Shown in pieces: positions 1-8,932 of a DNA stretch of 64,000 nucleotides. Every line of letters starts with the position of its first letter. Positions within the stretch are counted from its first letter, which is position 1. The translations under genes were made by a program, and so were the position numbers. This DNA comes from Rheinheimera mangrovi (GTDB lineage Bacteria > Pseudomonadota > Gammaproteobacteria > Enterobacterales > Alteromonadaceae), in the NCBI RefSeq assembly GCF_003990335.1, contig NZ_CP034683.1, positions 4,385,501 through 4,449,500 of the forward strand. Direction: 5' to 3'. Under the pieces are notes generated by a model, which worked only from the letters and a program-made list of their open reading frames with translations, ran no database searches and was not told the origin of the DNA.

Positions 1-1
1 T

Positions 2-799
2 GTTTGGTTAACCGACAGCAGTACTCACCAGAACCTCAAACAATACCGTCAGGCGCTTGATGTGAATGGTTTAACCTTAAAGCTATTGATGCAGGATGTA
101 ACTGACTTTCAGGCACAACCGCTGCAAGCCACCACTGATCGGGCTATGGCGATGTTAAAGACCGAAGCTTCAGCGTGCGCTGGTAACAGAGTTAAAAACA
201 CTGAACGTTTAACCTTCAGCTACGCTACAGCTATTCCTCACACTGTATTTCCAGGATTAAGGCTGTACAGCAAAACCTCCTCTAAAACGACGCAATATCT
301 GCAGCAGCAACTAAACAAGCAGAAAAAAATCAGTTTGGAACAGTTGCTTAAAGACGACAATAAACTGCATTTTGCCGTAGGTGGGGGCCGCTCTTATGGT
401 GACCAGCTGGATACTTTGCTGAAACAACCCCAGTGGCAACATAAGTTTTGGCAACGACGTTCTGTCGACATGTCTGCAGGGCTGATTGATATGCTGGTAC
501 AAGACAGAGTCGACTTACTCATCGAATACCCTAACGTAATGCAGCACTATCTGGCGCAGCAGAGTCAGCGCACTGAGCTGACAAGCTTTGGCATTGAAGA
601 GGCTGAACCTTATATGCTGGGCTATATCCTTTGTGCTAAAACACCGGAAGGCCAGCAGCTCACACAATTTTTTCAGCAACGCCTGAAGCAAGTCTCGCAA
701 CAAAAAAGTTATCTGGATGCCCATTTAGGTTGGGTGGATGCTGCGGACCGGGCTCAACTGACTCAAATCTATAATCAGGTATTTGGCACCTCGTTCTGA
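2..799 (+). CDS. Periplasmic substrate-binding-like protein, 5' end missing
   Basis: The reading frame is open from base 2 and runs to a TGA at 797-799, so the gene begins outside the window and this is its C-terminal part (about 265 residues). A GTG at 62 could serve as a start, but the frame upstream of it is open and reads as plausible protein, so I treat it as internal. The sequence resembles the solute-binding-protein-like family of TIGR02285 (SBP_bac_3 fold): two lobes, a Val-Gly-Gly-Gly-Arg-Ser-Tyr-Gly stretch and a repeated-Gln C-terminus. No ABC permease is next to it, as is common for these orphan binding-type proteins. The ligand cannot be inferred. The next gene starts 15 bases downstream. 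Confidence 0.65.
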   Translation, partial: VWLTDSSTHQNLKQYRQALDVNGLTLKLLMQDVTDFQAQPLQATTDRAMAMLKTEASACAGNRVKNTERLTFSYATAIPHTVFPGLRLYSKTSSKTTQYLQQQLNKQKKISLEQLLKDDNKLHFAVGGGRSYGDQLDTLLKQPQWQHKFWQRRSVDMSAGLIDMLVQDRVDLLIEYPNVMQHYLAQQSQRTELTSFGIEEAEPYMLGYILCAKTPEGQQLTQFFQQRLKQVSQQKSYLDAHLGWVDAADRAQLTQIYNQVFGTSF

Positions 800-814
800 C
801 CTTTGTGGAGTGGT

Positions 815-1627
815 ATGCGTTTACTGGCCTTGTTGTTCCTTATATCCGGCTTTGCTTGCGCCAATGGTGGCATGCAGCTTAATGGCCTTGAAGAATTCCC
901 CAAAGCAGAGCAGCAGAAACTCAGGCTCTGGCTGGATCAAAGCTTTAACGCAGCCAATCATCTGTTGGGTCCTTATCCATTGCTCACTCACGTCTATTTG
1001 TCGCGCCGCACAGCAAGCGAACCAGTGCCCTGGGCTTACACCCAACGTATGGACAAACAGCAAGTGTTTTTTCAGGTGAACAGTAGTTTTGACTTGAGTG
1101 AATTTCAGCAAGACTGGACCGCCGCCCATGAATTCAGTCATTTAGCTTTGCCATTATTGGACAGAGAAGATTTGTGGTTTGCCGAAGGTTTTGCCAGTTA
1201 TATGCAATACCTGGTGTTACAGCAACAGCAGCAATTAACGGGCAGTCCTGCGTCCAGGTATCAGCAAAAATTACAGCAGGTTGCGCCTTTACTGCTGGCT
1301 TCAGAGCTAACATTGGTAACGCAGTTGAAGCTCTGGCTACAACAAAGACGTTATAAAGCAGCGTACTGGGGTAGCACCTTATTTTTTATTGAGGCCAACC
1401 AGAGGCTGCAACAACAAGGCACCAGCCTGCCCGAGCTGATACAACGTTATCAGCGGCAAAATCGGCTAAAAGACAAAAACCTGCAGCAATTAATAAGCTC
1501 GCTGGATGCACTGCTGAAGAGTGCAGTATTCGGCCCTTTACTGCAGAAATATCAACAACAACCTGCCAAAGAGTTATGGCGCCAGCATCCAGCTTATTTT
1601 ACTCAGATCAAAAGCACTGCAAGCTGA
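815..1627 (+). CDS. Secreted HExxH gluzincin-like metallopeptidase
   Basis: A protein of about 270 residues with an N-terminal signal peptide (hydrophobic residues 2-15, likely Ala-x-Ala cleavage). It carries HEFSH at roughly residues 109-113, followed 15 residues after the second His by Glu in WFAEGFASY. That is the zinc-binding layout of the gluzincin (M1/M61-like, MA clan) fold, with shorter spacing than classical M1 enzymes. A TTG at 803 is in frame, but the ATG at 815 sits behind a GGAG at 807-810 and begins the signal peptide directly, so I prefer it. It follows the binding-like gene by only 15 bases and is probably co-transcribed. Substrate unknown; periplasmic or secreted location inferred. 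Confidence 0.65.
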   Translation: MRLLALLFLISGFACANGGMQLNGLEEFPKAEQQKLRLWLDQSFNAANHLLGPYPLLTHVYLSRRTASEPVPWAYTQRMDKQQVFFQVNSSFDLSEFQQDWTAAHEFSHLALPLLDREDLWFAEGFASYMQYLVLQQQQQLTGSPASRYQQKLQQVAPLLLASELTLVTQLKLWLQQRRYKAAYWGSTLFFIEANQRLQQQGTSLPELIQRYQRQNRLKDKNLQQLISSLDALLKSAVFGPLLQKYQQQPAKELWRQHPAYFTQIKSTAS

Positions 1628-1767
1628 AAACTACCCTAGTTGACATAGCTCATATTTTTTCGCTCTTTATTGTGTTTTTTCCACGTTCAGGCATTGTGAA
1701 AGCTCGTGATCCTCAGTTAATTTAGAGACTTGAGATTTACATTGCCATTTATGCAGGTTTTATCGAT

Positions 1768-2634
1768 ATGCAGCCAGTTGAGGAACGCAGACCAGAATTA
1801 ACTTTGGCAGCAGATTTAACAGAACAACAAAAATTGCAAACACGCCAGCAGTGTTTTTATGGCTGTGTATTCTGCGGCAGTCCGGTGTTTCGCTACTATG
1901 CTCAACCCAGAGTTCAATCCGCTCCTCTACCGGCTGAGTTGCCCGGCAGCCTCTCTGCAGTGCTCATTTGCCCCCTGCATGCCAAACAATTGCGCAGCGC
2001 TTTACTCAGCCGCAATACTTTAGCGGAACGTATCAGCCAGCCTTTTAACCAACAACGTATCAATAAACCCGGTTTTAGTTTTGATCCCAACCGCAGAGTG
2101 CAGGTATCAGTCGGAATGAATACTGTGTATGCCGATTTTGCCCCAGTTGATAGTGAACAGCACTGTATCTGGGTCAATGGACAAGAATTTTTTACGCTGC
2201 ACTCTGAATCAGGCTGGTTGTGTTTTTCTTTTATAATGTCCGATGCTTCAGGACAGACGCTGATCAAAGTAGAGAAAGGCGAGCTGCAACAAAGCCCTGA
2301 ACACTGGGAATACAGCTATGAAGTGAATACCCTGAAGATCAGAGACCAACAACGCCGACTGCAGTTTACCGCCCAGCTTTGCAATGACAGGGTGTTATTG
2401 ACCAAAGGGCATTTTGTCGATCTATTTGGTGATGGTTTTGTCGTCGAAGGCAACAGGGTAATTGCCATGCTCGATGGCCAAAAAGGCGGCCAGTATATGC
2501 ATCGCATAGAGCCTGGACGTTACAAAGGAGGTTGGGCTTTATTTAATAAAATTCGCCACCCGGAATTAGTCATGCCTGGAAATTTTGCTTTTGTCTGCGC
2601 CGCCAAACGTAAGTACCCTGGCACTGAACGCTGA
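1768..2634 (+). CDS. HNH-like zinc protein of unknown function, degenerate
   Basis: A 288-residue soluble protein without a signal peptide. Near the N-terminus it has a Cys pair in YGCVFCGSPVF and a later CPLH. These match the zinc-knuckle positions of stand-alone HNH endonuclease-like proteins (CVICG...CxxCH). The first catalytic His normally found a few residues after the first Cys pair is absent (RYYAQP is there instead), so nuclease activity is doubtful. The rest is beta-rich and unrecognised. It stands alone, with about 140 bases before it and 170 after. No function is claimed. Confidence 0.5.
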   Translation: MQPVEERRPELTLAADLTEQQKLQTRQQCFYGCVFCGSPVFRYYAQPRVQSAPLPAELPGSLSAVLICPLHAKQLRSALLSRNTLAERISQPFNQQRINKPGFSFDPNRRVQVSVGMNTVYADFAPVDSEQHCIWVNGQEFFTLHSESGWLCFSFIMSDASGQTLIKVEKGELQQSPEHWEYSYEVNTLKIRDQQRRLQFTAQLCNDRVLLTKGHFVDLFGDGFVVEGNRVIAMLDGQKGGQYMHRIEPGRYKGGWALFNKIRHPELVMPGNFAFVCAAKRKYPGTER

Positions 2635-2808
2635 CTTTGTTTTTTCCCCGCTGCTGTTTTATGCTACCTGATGTCATAGACCACTATAAAGCTTCACAAT
2701 CCAGTCTGGTCAGGCAAACATGACCAAGTTAGCATACACTGGCGCTAGAACAATAAAGGTGCAAGTCATCAACACCTGGCTTAGAACCCAGTCCAATGGA
2801 GAGACCTG

Positions 2809-4476
2809 ATGCAACAGAATCTTAAACGTATTTTCGCCCTTTTCGTTGCACTGGCAACAATAACAGCTTGTGGTGGAGGCGGAGGAAGCGATAGCTCTGG
2901 CGGTTCTGGCAATAGCGGAGGATCGGGCGGTTCAGGAAGTGGAGTACCTACGGCACCTGTCTGGACTGCAGGACAATTCAGCGACGAAGCTCAATTTAAG
3001 AACTTTTGTGCTGCCCCCCGTTCAGGTGCTGACCCATTTAATGGTGGTAATTATCCGGATAAAGCCGGTACCGCCATGCATGAAAAAATGTGGTTAAGGT
3101 CATGGAATAACAGAACTTATCTTTGGTATAGCGAAGTGGCCGATCTGGACCCGACAAACTACAGTATTTCTGCTTATTTTAATCTGTTAAAAACCACAGC
3201 GGTTACTGATTCAGGCGTTGCTAAAGATCAATTTCATTTCACTGAAAATACAGCTGAATACCAACAACAATCTCAATCCGGTGTCAGTTCAGGTTATGGT
3301 ATTGAATGGTCTGTTGTATCAACCAGCGCACCACGTTCTTTTACAGTGGCTTATACCGAACCCAATTCTCCCGCGGCCTTAGCCGGGGTTAAAAGAGGTG
3401 ACTTTTTACTTGAAGTTGACGGTGTAGATTTTGTAAATAATAGCACCAGCAGCGGCGTCAATACCCTAAATGCCGGCCTGTTCCCTGCCAATTCCGGTGA
3501 AACACATAGTTTTAAATTCCGTACTGTTGAAAAAACCGAAGTCAGCTATCAGCTCAGATCAGCGGATGTTGCTTCAAGTCCTGTGCAGAATGCGAAAGTG
3601 ATCAATACAGCCTCTGGCCCTGTAGGTTATTTCCAGTTTAATAGTTATATAGTGCCGGCACAGCAGCAACTGATTGATGCAGTTAAATTATTCCGGGATG
3701 CTGCTATCTCAGAACTGGTAGTGGACTTGCGCTACAACGGTGGTGGTTTATTAGCCTTAGCAGGGCAACTGGGTTACATGGTGACAGGCCCGGATATTAT
3801 ACAAGGCAGGTATTTTGAGCGCCTGCAGTTTAATAATAAATACCCCAGTACTAACCCTATTACTGGTGACAGTTTAAGCCCAACGCCTTTTTACAGCCGC
3901 GAAATCAACTATGAAACAGGGACTTTGACCAACACGACTTTACCCAGTTTAAACCTCAGCCGGATTTATGTGTTAACCACAGACAATACCTGCTCCGCCA
4001 GCGAAGCTTTTATGAATGGACTGCGGGGTATAGATGTAGAAGTGATCCAGATTGGCGGCAAAACCTGTGGAAAACCTTATGGTTTTTACCCACAAGATAA
4101 CTGTGGTACCACCTACTTCAGCATTCAATTCAGCGGTATAAACTTCAAAGGTTTTGGTGACTATGCGGATGGTTTTAATCCAACCAACAGCCCTGTTTTT
4201 GCTGCTGATGTGAAAGGCTGCCCTGTTGCTGATGATTTCTCTAAAGTGCTGGGGGATCCACAAGAAGATATGTTGGAGGCAGCTTTGTATTATGTGGATA
4301 ATAACAGCTGTCTGACTTTGCCTGGTTCAGCTGTGAATAAGGCTCTTGGGGCGCGGTCAGGCATTGCGGCAGCTTTATCAGGCTCCACTACAGCAGATGG
4401 CTTAGCGGTCAAAGATCCGTCCGAAAGGACTTTGAACAATAGTATTCGTCAACCCATTAGGGACCAACAAGAGTGA
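2809..4476 (+). CDS. Lipoprotein S41-family (C-terminal processing) protease with PDZ
   Basis: A 555-residue lipoprotein: hydrophobic signal ending in a lipobox (ATITAC), followed by a Gly/Ser-rich linker. A PDZ-like segment lies around residues 165-225 (PNSPAALAGVKRGDFLLEVDG). The S41 core has LVVDLRYNGGG, the nucleophile region TCSASE (Ser about 396) and a lysine in GKTCGKPYG (about 422). By analogy with Prc/Tsp these form the Ser/Lys dyad. It is presumably anchored in the envelope and cleaves unknown proteins or peptides. The start follows GGAGAGACCTG. Its TGA overlaps the GTG of the next gene by four bases, so the two are translationally coupled. Confidence 0.82.
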   Translation: MQQNLKRIFALFVALATITACGGGGGSDSSGGSGNSGGSGGSGSGVPTAPVWTAGQFSDEAQFKNFCAAPRSGADPFNGGNYPDKAGTAMHEKMWLRSWNNRTYLWYSEVADLDPTNYSISAYFNLLKTTAVTDSGVAKDQFHFTENTAEYQQQSQSGVSSGYGIEWSVVSTSAPRSFTVAYTEPNSPAALAGVKRGDFLLEVDGVDFVNNSTSSGVNTLNAGLFPANSGETHSFKFRTVEKTEVSYQLRSADVASSPVQNAKVINTASGPVGYFQFNSYIVPAQQQLIDAVKLFRDAAISELVVDLRYNGGGLLALAGQLGYMVTGPDIIQGRYFERLQFNNKYPSTNPITGDSLSPTPFYSREINYETGTLTNTTLPSLNLSRIYVLTTDNTCSASEAFMNGLRGIDVEVIQIGGKTCGKPYGFYPQDNCGTTYFSIQFSGINFKGFGDYADGFNPTNSPVFAADVKGCPVADDFSKVLGDPQEDMLEAALYYVDNNSCLTLPGSAVNKALGARSGIAAALSGSTTADGLAVKDPSERTLNNSIRQPIRDQQE

Positions 4477-4877
4477 GTAACAGCTTGTTTTTAAAATACG
4501 CCACTTTAGGCACTATGCTTTTGATTGTTAGTGCTTGTCAGCAGGTTCAGGCTGTCGCAGAACCTGCTGTACTGACTCAAACGTCTCCAGAAGTAAAAAT
4601 GGAGTTACAGCAGCAGATCCAAAAAGCTATAGGTGGGCCTTTGGTGAAACTTGCCGATAACGTTTATTTGTTTGAAAGCCAGATCTGGGTCGAATCCGTA
4701 GTGCTAAAAGATGACAAAGGCCGTCCTTTAGACGGCCGTCATATGGATTTAGCCAACCTGTTTATCCTGCAGATTGAGCAAGGCCGCTGTCAGTTAAAAC
4801 ACAATAAATCAGGACAGGTTTTTGTGCTGGAACACGCCAAATGCATGGCCGAGAAACAACGTTTTCCTGAGAAGTAA
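4473..4877 (+). CDS. Small lipoprotein of unknown function
   Basis: A 134-residue protein with a lipoprotein signal (LIVSAC, acceptor Cys near residue 22). It starts with GTG inside the stop of the S41 protease gene (GTGA overlap). The mature part contains ALGGPLVKL-like and LESQIWVESVV-like beta segments and two further cysteines near the C-terminus; no family is recognised. Tight coupling to the protease suggests a partner, inhibitor or substrate-presenting lipoprotein, but that is inference. The convergent GH5 gene ends 31 bases downstream. Confidence 0.6.
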   Translation: MSNSLFLKYATLGTMLLIVSACQQVQAVAEPAVLTQTSPEVKMELQQQIQKAIGGPLVKLADNVYLFESQIWVESVVLKDDKGRPLDGRHMDLANLFILQIEQGRCQLKHNKSGQVFVLEHAKCMAEKQRFPEK

Positions 4878-4908
4878 CATCAGCCCATAGTGGAAAAGCC
4901 CGAGTCAA

Positions 4909-6378
4909 CTAGATTGGCTGACTCCAGCTTTGTACGGCAGAAGGCACCGACTCACCACTTTCATTCACCGCAATCACCCGGTAATACACTGTCCCTTGTT
5001 GTTTCAGCGCATCAGGATCGGCAAAAATTCTATCTGTAGCTGGATCAAAAGGCAGTTTCGCATTGGAGACTTTATCTGCGATCAACTGCCAGGGCCCCAG
5101 CTTCTTAGGGGACCTTTCGATCTTGTAATACCTGGCCACTGCAGAGCCCAGCCACTGAATATTTAGGGGATCAGTGATGGCTCTTAACGTTGGAGCTAAA
5201 GGCACAGGCAAGGCATCAGGTTTAACTTTTCCCGCCAAAGTTGCCTGAGCCTGACGCACTAAATGAACAACTTGTTGTTCTTGATTAAACTCAGCTTCGG
5301 CAAAGCCGGGTAAACGATAGCTGTAATGCCCGGTGTATTCTTTATGAAAATAAAAACCGCCGTTGTGACGCTGCCCACGCCAGCCCCAGACAAAAACACC
5401 AGCCGTTTTAGCACCTTTCACTTCTGTCTTTACCGCAGCATCCAAAATAGCGGCAATATTTTTGCTGTCGGTTAAGCCAAACTCACCAATCAGATACACT
5501 TTTTTGCCGCCAATAGCCGTCAGATCTTTGCTGACTTGCTCTGGGTTGTTATTGTTGTTGGTGGTGTAAAAATGATTGGAGATAATATCGACCTGCGGGT
5601 TGGTCAAAGACTCTGGAATAATCTTTAAATAAGTGCCATCGACTGCCAGTTGCTGAGGAGCATAGCGTTTAATCTGGGCCACAGTTTTTTGTACAAATTC
5701 CGCTGTACTGTCTTTCAGTTCATTGCCAGTCTCCCAGGCCATGATGGCTTTTTCTTCAGAGTATAACCGGCCTGTGATGCTGTTTTTGCGCTGGATCACC
5801 TGACGGATAATATCCAGATAGGCAGCGTAAGTACGACTGTCTGTGCGGTAAAAATCATCGGCGGTTTCGCCATAAAAAGCGGCTAGTTGAGCGCGGCCGC
5901 CCCACCAATCCCAATGATCAATAAAGGGCAAAATAAGCCGGATTTGATATTTTTCTGCCAGCGCAATCATACGGTCGTACACCAGCATAGCTTTTTCGTT
6001 CAGCACAGGCATGCCGCCCTCTGTAACCGGAGCTAAAATATGAGTTTCACGGCCACAAGCAACATCGGCCGGATGAGCCACCGACAATACATAAACCCGC
6101 ATGGCTTTATGGCCAGTAAAACTTAAGGCCTGAAACCAGTTTTCCTGCTCTTCTGCAGTAGGCCAGCTAAAGTACTGGCCCCAGCCACGTGGATCTGCAG
6201 CACAAACTCCGCGGGCGTCGTCTTCTAATCGATGCAACTCAGGTGCATGCAAACCGGCAAATCTGAATTCGTTGTTGCCATCCATCAATTGATGGCCCTG
6301 ACGACTGATAAAGTGCTCAAAGGCCAACACCGGATAGCTACTGATCAACAGCAGCACAGTCAACACCCAACGATGCAT
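4909..6378 (-). CDS. Secreted GH5 mannanase-type hydrolase with C-terminal FN3-like domain
   Basis: About 489 residues: a signal peptide (MHRWVLTVLLLISSYPVLA), a GH5-type (alpha/beta)8 domain and a C-terminal fibronectin-III-like region over roughly the last 95 residues. The acid/base Glu is in WETGNEL and the nucleophile in LIGEFGL. An in-frame ATG lies 42 bases further upstream, but AAAGGAGTAA directly precedes the ATG at 6378, so I use that. It is the last gene of the GH130-epimerase-GH5 operon. This suggests it trims mannan or manno-oligosaccharides in the periplasm or outside, feeding mannobiose to the cytosolic enzymes. Exact specificity (endo or exo) is not visible. Confidence 0.8.
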   Translation of the reverse strand: MHRWVLTVLLLISSYPVLAFEHFISRQGHQLMDGNNEFRFAGLHAPELHRLEDDARGVCAADPRGWGQYFSWPTAEEQENWFQALSFTGHKAMRVYVLSVAHPADVACGRETHILAPVTEGGMPVLNEKAMLVYDRMIALAEKYQIRLILPFIDHWDWWGGRAQLAAFYGETADDFYRTDSRTYAAYLDIIRQVIQRKNSITGRLYSEEKAIMAWETGNELKDSTAEFVQKTVAQIKRYAPQQLAVDGTYLKIIPESLTNPQVDIISNHFYTTNNNNNPEQVSKDLTAIGGKKVYLIGEFGLTDSKNIAAILDAAVKTEVKGAKTAGVFVWGWRGQRHNGGFYFHKEYTGHYSYRLPGFAEAEFNQEQQVVHLVRQAQATLAGKVKPDALPVPLAPTLRAITDPLNIQWLGSAVARYYKIERSPKKLGPWQLIADKVSNAKLPFDPATDRIFADPDALKQQGTVYYRVIAVNESGESVPSAVQSWSQPI

Positions 6379-6416
6379 CGTTACTCCTTTAGGGCTTTCA
6401 GCCCGATACCATAGCG

Positions 6417-7616
6417 TCAATTAATGGGCTGTGCCAACAACAAAGCAGCTTCCATCATAGCGCGGCCACTATGATAAGGCCCTTTCCAGAACCCTACCTT
6501 GTAGTGAGTGGCGCGATCCGGATGCGATGCCGCCAGCCAATGCCATTCACCACCTATGGGGTCTATATGCTCACGCTGAATGTAAGCCCAGAGCCCTTCT
6601 GCCACGCTGAAGTAGCCCATGTCGCCTGTTAAACGCCAGGCGGTTAAAAAGCCCACTAAAGCTTCAGCCTGGATCCACCAGCAACTTTGCTGATGTTGAT
6701 GCTGAGTCGCCAGATGCCACTCGTCGGCCAAATGACCATCATCACATAAGCCCTGTTGCAAGGCGACATCAGCCATCTGTAATACCAAAGGCCGGTATGT
6801 ATTCAGCAAAATCTGGTTGTCTAAAGCACGCAGTGCTTCCCATAATAACCAACTGGCTTCAATATCATGGCCATAGGAATAAAAAGGCGAGTGATCCACC
6901 CAGTCCAGGTCCAAAAACAAACGCAAATGGCCATTGGCTGCATTGACGATGCGCTCGGCAAACAACAACGTCAGACGTTGAAGAGCCTGCTGCACATCAG
7001 TTGTTTTGTGCTGTAAATACAAAGCGGTATAAGCTTCCAGTACATGCAGGTGAGTATTCATCGTTTTAGGGTAATTTAAGTCTTTTTCACTTAAACGCAA
7101 ATCCTGTAAGCCCTGCCAGCCTTGAGAAAAAGCCTCCAGATACCCCTGCTTTTCTTTATCCCAGCTATGCTGTTCGAGCAACTGGAAATAACTCAGCGCT
7201 TTAGCAAGAGCGGCTTGATCGCCTGTGGCTTTGAAATAAGCACACAAGGCATAAATGGCAAAAGACTGGGCATAGGTTTGTTTTTTACCATTGACCAGTT
7301 GACCCTGAGCATCCAGCTCCCAAAACACACCACCTGCCGTTTTATCGTCAAAATGTTCCAGTAGGTACTGATATGCACGGCTAGCCAGAGTTTTACACTC
7401 TGCTGAGTCCAGAAAAACCGCCGCTTCACTGAAAAACCATAAAATGCGGGTGTTCAGAATAATGCCTTTATTGGCATTGGCTTCGACACTGCCATCGTCG
7501 TTTATTTGACCATAAAAACCTCCGGCCGGGTCGACTGCATGATCGGCCCACCAGCGCGCAATAGTTGCACAATGCGCCCGACAATGGGGCGCTGTCAGAG
7601 GCAAAGTCTGGATCAT
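6417..7616 (-). CDS. AGE-family epimerase, probable mannobiose/cellobiose 2-epimerase
   Basis: A 399-residue (alpha/alpha)6-barrel protein of the N-acylglucosamine 2-epimerase superfamily, normal length, no signal peptide, hence cytosolic. Family landmarks are GGFYGQI near residue 32, NTRILWFFSEA near 55, TYAQSFAIYAL near 113 and TMNTHLHVLEAYTALY near 185, the last carrying a catalytic-type His. It overlaps the stop of the GH130 gene by four bases (ATGA). A 2-epimerase next to a GH130 phosphorylase is the established mannobiose pathway: beta-1,4-mannobiose is epimerised to mannosyl-glucose, then phosphorolysed. The assignment as mannobiose 2-epimerase comes from this context. Confidence 0.85.
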   Translation of the reverse strand: MIQTLPLTAPHCRAHCATIARWWADHAVDPAGGFYGQINDDGSVEANANKGIILNTRILWFFSEAAVFLDSAECKTLASRAYQYLLEHFDDKTAGGVFWELDAQGQLVNGKKQTYAQSFAIYALCAYFKATGDQAALAKALSYFQLLEQHSWDKEKQGYLEAFSQGWQGLQDLRLSEKDLNYPKTMNTHLHVLEAYTALYLQHKTTDVQQALQRLTLLFAERIVNAANGHLRLFLDLDWVDHSPFYSYGHDIEASWLLWEALRALDNQILLNTYRPLVLQMADVALQQGLCDDGHLADEWHLATQHQHQQSCWWIQAEALVGFLTAWRLTGDMGYFSVAEGLWAYIQREHIDPIGGEWHWLAASHPDRATHYKVGFWKGPYHSGRAMMEAALLLAQPIN

Positions 7617-8794
7617 AAAGCTAAATCCCTTAACGCCTGTTCATTGCCATCGACCAAAGCATTAATACGCTGCACTGTCAGGGCCGAACGGTAGCCGTCT
7701 TCCGGTGTATTGATGGCGTAATCCAGCAGTTGTGCAACTGTGCTGGTCGCGACATGCATACGAGTGTCAGATGAAGCGTAATAAATAAAAACTTCGTTGT
7801 TTTCGTTGACTATCCAGCCATTGCTAAAGGTCACATTAGACACGTCGCCTACCCGCTCCACGCCTTCTGGTGCAATAAAATGACCTGCAGGTCTGTGTGT
7901 CACCAACCAGGGTTTGTGCAAGTCGGTCATAAATACATACAACACATAACGCAAGCCTGCTGCCGTATTGCGCACTGCATGCGCCAGATGTAGCCAGCCT
8001 TTGTCAGTTTTAATCGGTGCCGGGCCCTGACCGTTTTTCACTTCATTGATGCAGTGATAGACCTTAGGATCGACTATCACTTCCTGTTTTACTTCTGCGC
8101 CAACCATAGAGTCAGTTAAACCCCAACCGACGCCGCCACCAGCACCAACGCTGATAAAGCCATCTTGTGGTCTGGTGTACAAAGCGTATTTGCCTTCGAC
8201 AAATTCAGGGTGTAACACCACGTTACGCTGCTGACCAGAGTAAGTGATTAAGTCCGGCAACCGTTCCCAGTTGACTAAATCTTTAGTACGGGCAATACCA
8301 CACTGGGCTTCAGCAGCCGACGTGTCATCAGGGCGGTTTAGATCTTTGCGTTCAGTGCAGAACAGACCATAAATATAACCATCGGCATGAGCCGTCAGAC
8401 GCATATCGTAGACATTGGTGTCGGGTCTGTCGGTTTCCAGCATAGTGACCGGCTTGGGCCAGAACACAAAGTTATCCACACCATTAGCGCTTTCAGCCAC
8501 GGCAAAAAAAGATTTGCGGTCATTAGCTTCCACCCGCACCACCAGAATGTATTTGCCCTGCCAATAGATAGCGCCCGAGTTAAAGGCTGCATTAATACCA
8601 TTGCGTTCCAGCAGTAAAGGGTTGCGCTGTTCACTGAAGTCATAACGCCAGGTTAAAGGCGTGTGAGCGGCGGTCAGTATCGGGTTCTGCCAGCGGCGAT
8701 AAATACCATTACCGCCTGCAACAGGCTGGTTTGGTAACGAGAGTAATTTTTGATGTTCTGCGAATAATTGCGCTACATTTTGCTTAAAAGTCAT
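7613..8794 (-). CDS. GH130 mannosyl-glucose phosphorylase
   Basis: A 393-residue protein with the five-bladed beta-propeller features of GH130: NSGAIYWQGKYILVVRVE, the proton-donor region RPDTNVYDMRL (Asp about 130), LHPEFVEGKYALYTRP, and a Lys/His set for phosphate further on. No signal peptide, so cytosolic. The closest functional type is 4-O-beta-D-mannosyl-D-glucose phosphorylase (GH130_1), which yields mannose-1-phosphate and glucose. It is the first gene of a three-gene operon with the epimerase and the GH5 enzyme. A LacI-type operator half-matched on one side (8867-8884) lies about 75 bases upstream of its start. Confidence 0.88.
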   Translation of the reverse strand: MTFKQNVAQLFAEHQKLLSLPNQPVAGGNGIYRRWQNPILTAAHTPLTWRYDFSEQRNPLLLERNGINAAFNSGAIYWQGKYILVVRVEANDRKSFFAVAESANGVDNFVFWPKPVTMLETDRPDTNVYDMRLTAHADGYIYGLFCTERKDLNRPDDTSAAEAQCGIARTKDLVNWERLPDLITYSGQQRNVVLHPEFVEGKYALYTRPQDGFISVGAGGGVGWGLTDSMVGAEVKQEVIVDPKVYHCINEVKNGQGPAPIKTDKGWLHLAHAVRNTAAGLRYVLYVFMTDLHKPWLVTHRPAGHFIAPEGVERVGDVSNVTFSNGWIVNENNEVFIYYASSDTRMHVATSTVAQLLDYAINTPEDGYRSALTVQRINALVDGNEQALRDLAL

Positions 8795-8866
8795 GGGAAC
8801 TGTTCACCCTTTCCAAATTTATCACTGATACTTTGTTGTTTCTGCATTACCTGACCATCTCTTGCA

Positions 8867-8884
8867 GCAGGAACCGGTTACATT
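8867..8884. promoter_or_regulatory. LacI-type operator upstream of GH130 operon
   Basis: Aligned to AATGTAACCGGTTACATT, the right half matches at all nine positions and the left half at five, centred between 8875 and 8876. It lies between the symporter and the GH130 gene, about 75 bases before the GH130 start, so it would control the GH130-epimerase-GH5 operon. The match is by eye. Confidence 0.65.
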
Positions 8885-8932
8885 ATTTACCTATGATTGA
8901 GCATAGAATACTCAACCATAGATGAAGTTTTT

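Noticed and set aside
783..1079. Alternative 98-codon frame overlapping the metallopeptidase gene
   Set aside because: Wrong frame relative to the HExxH protein and Cys-rich without features.
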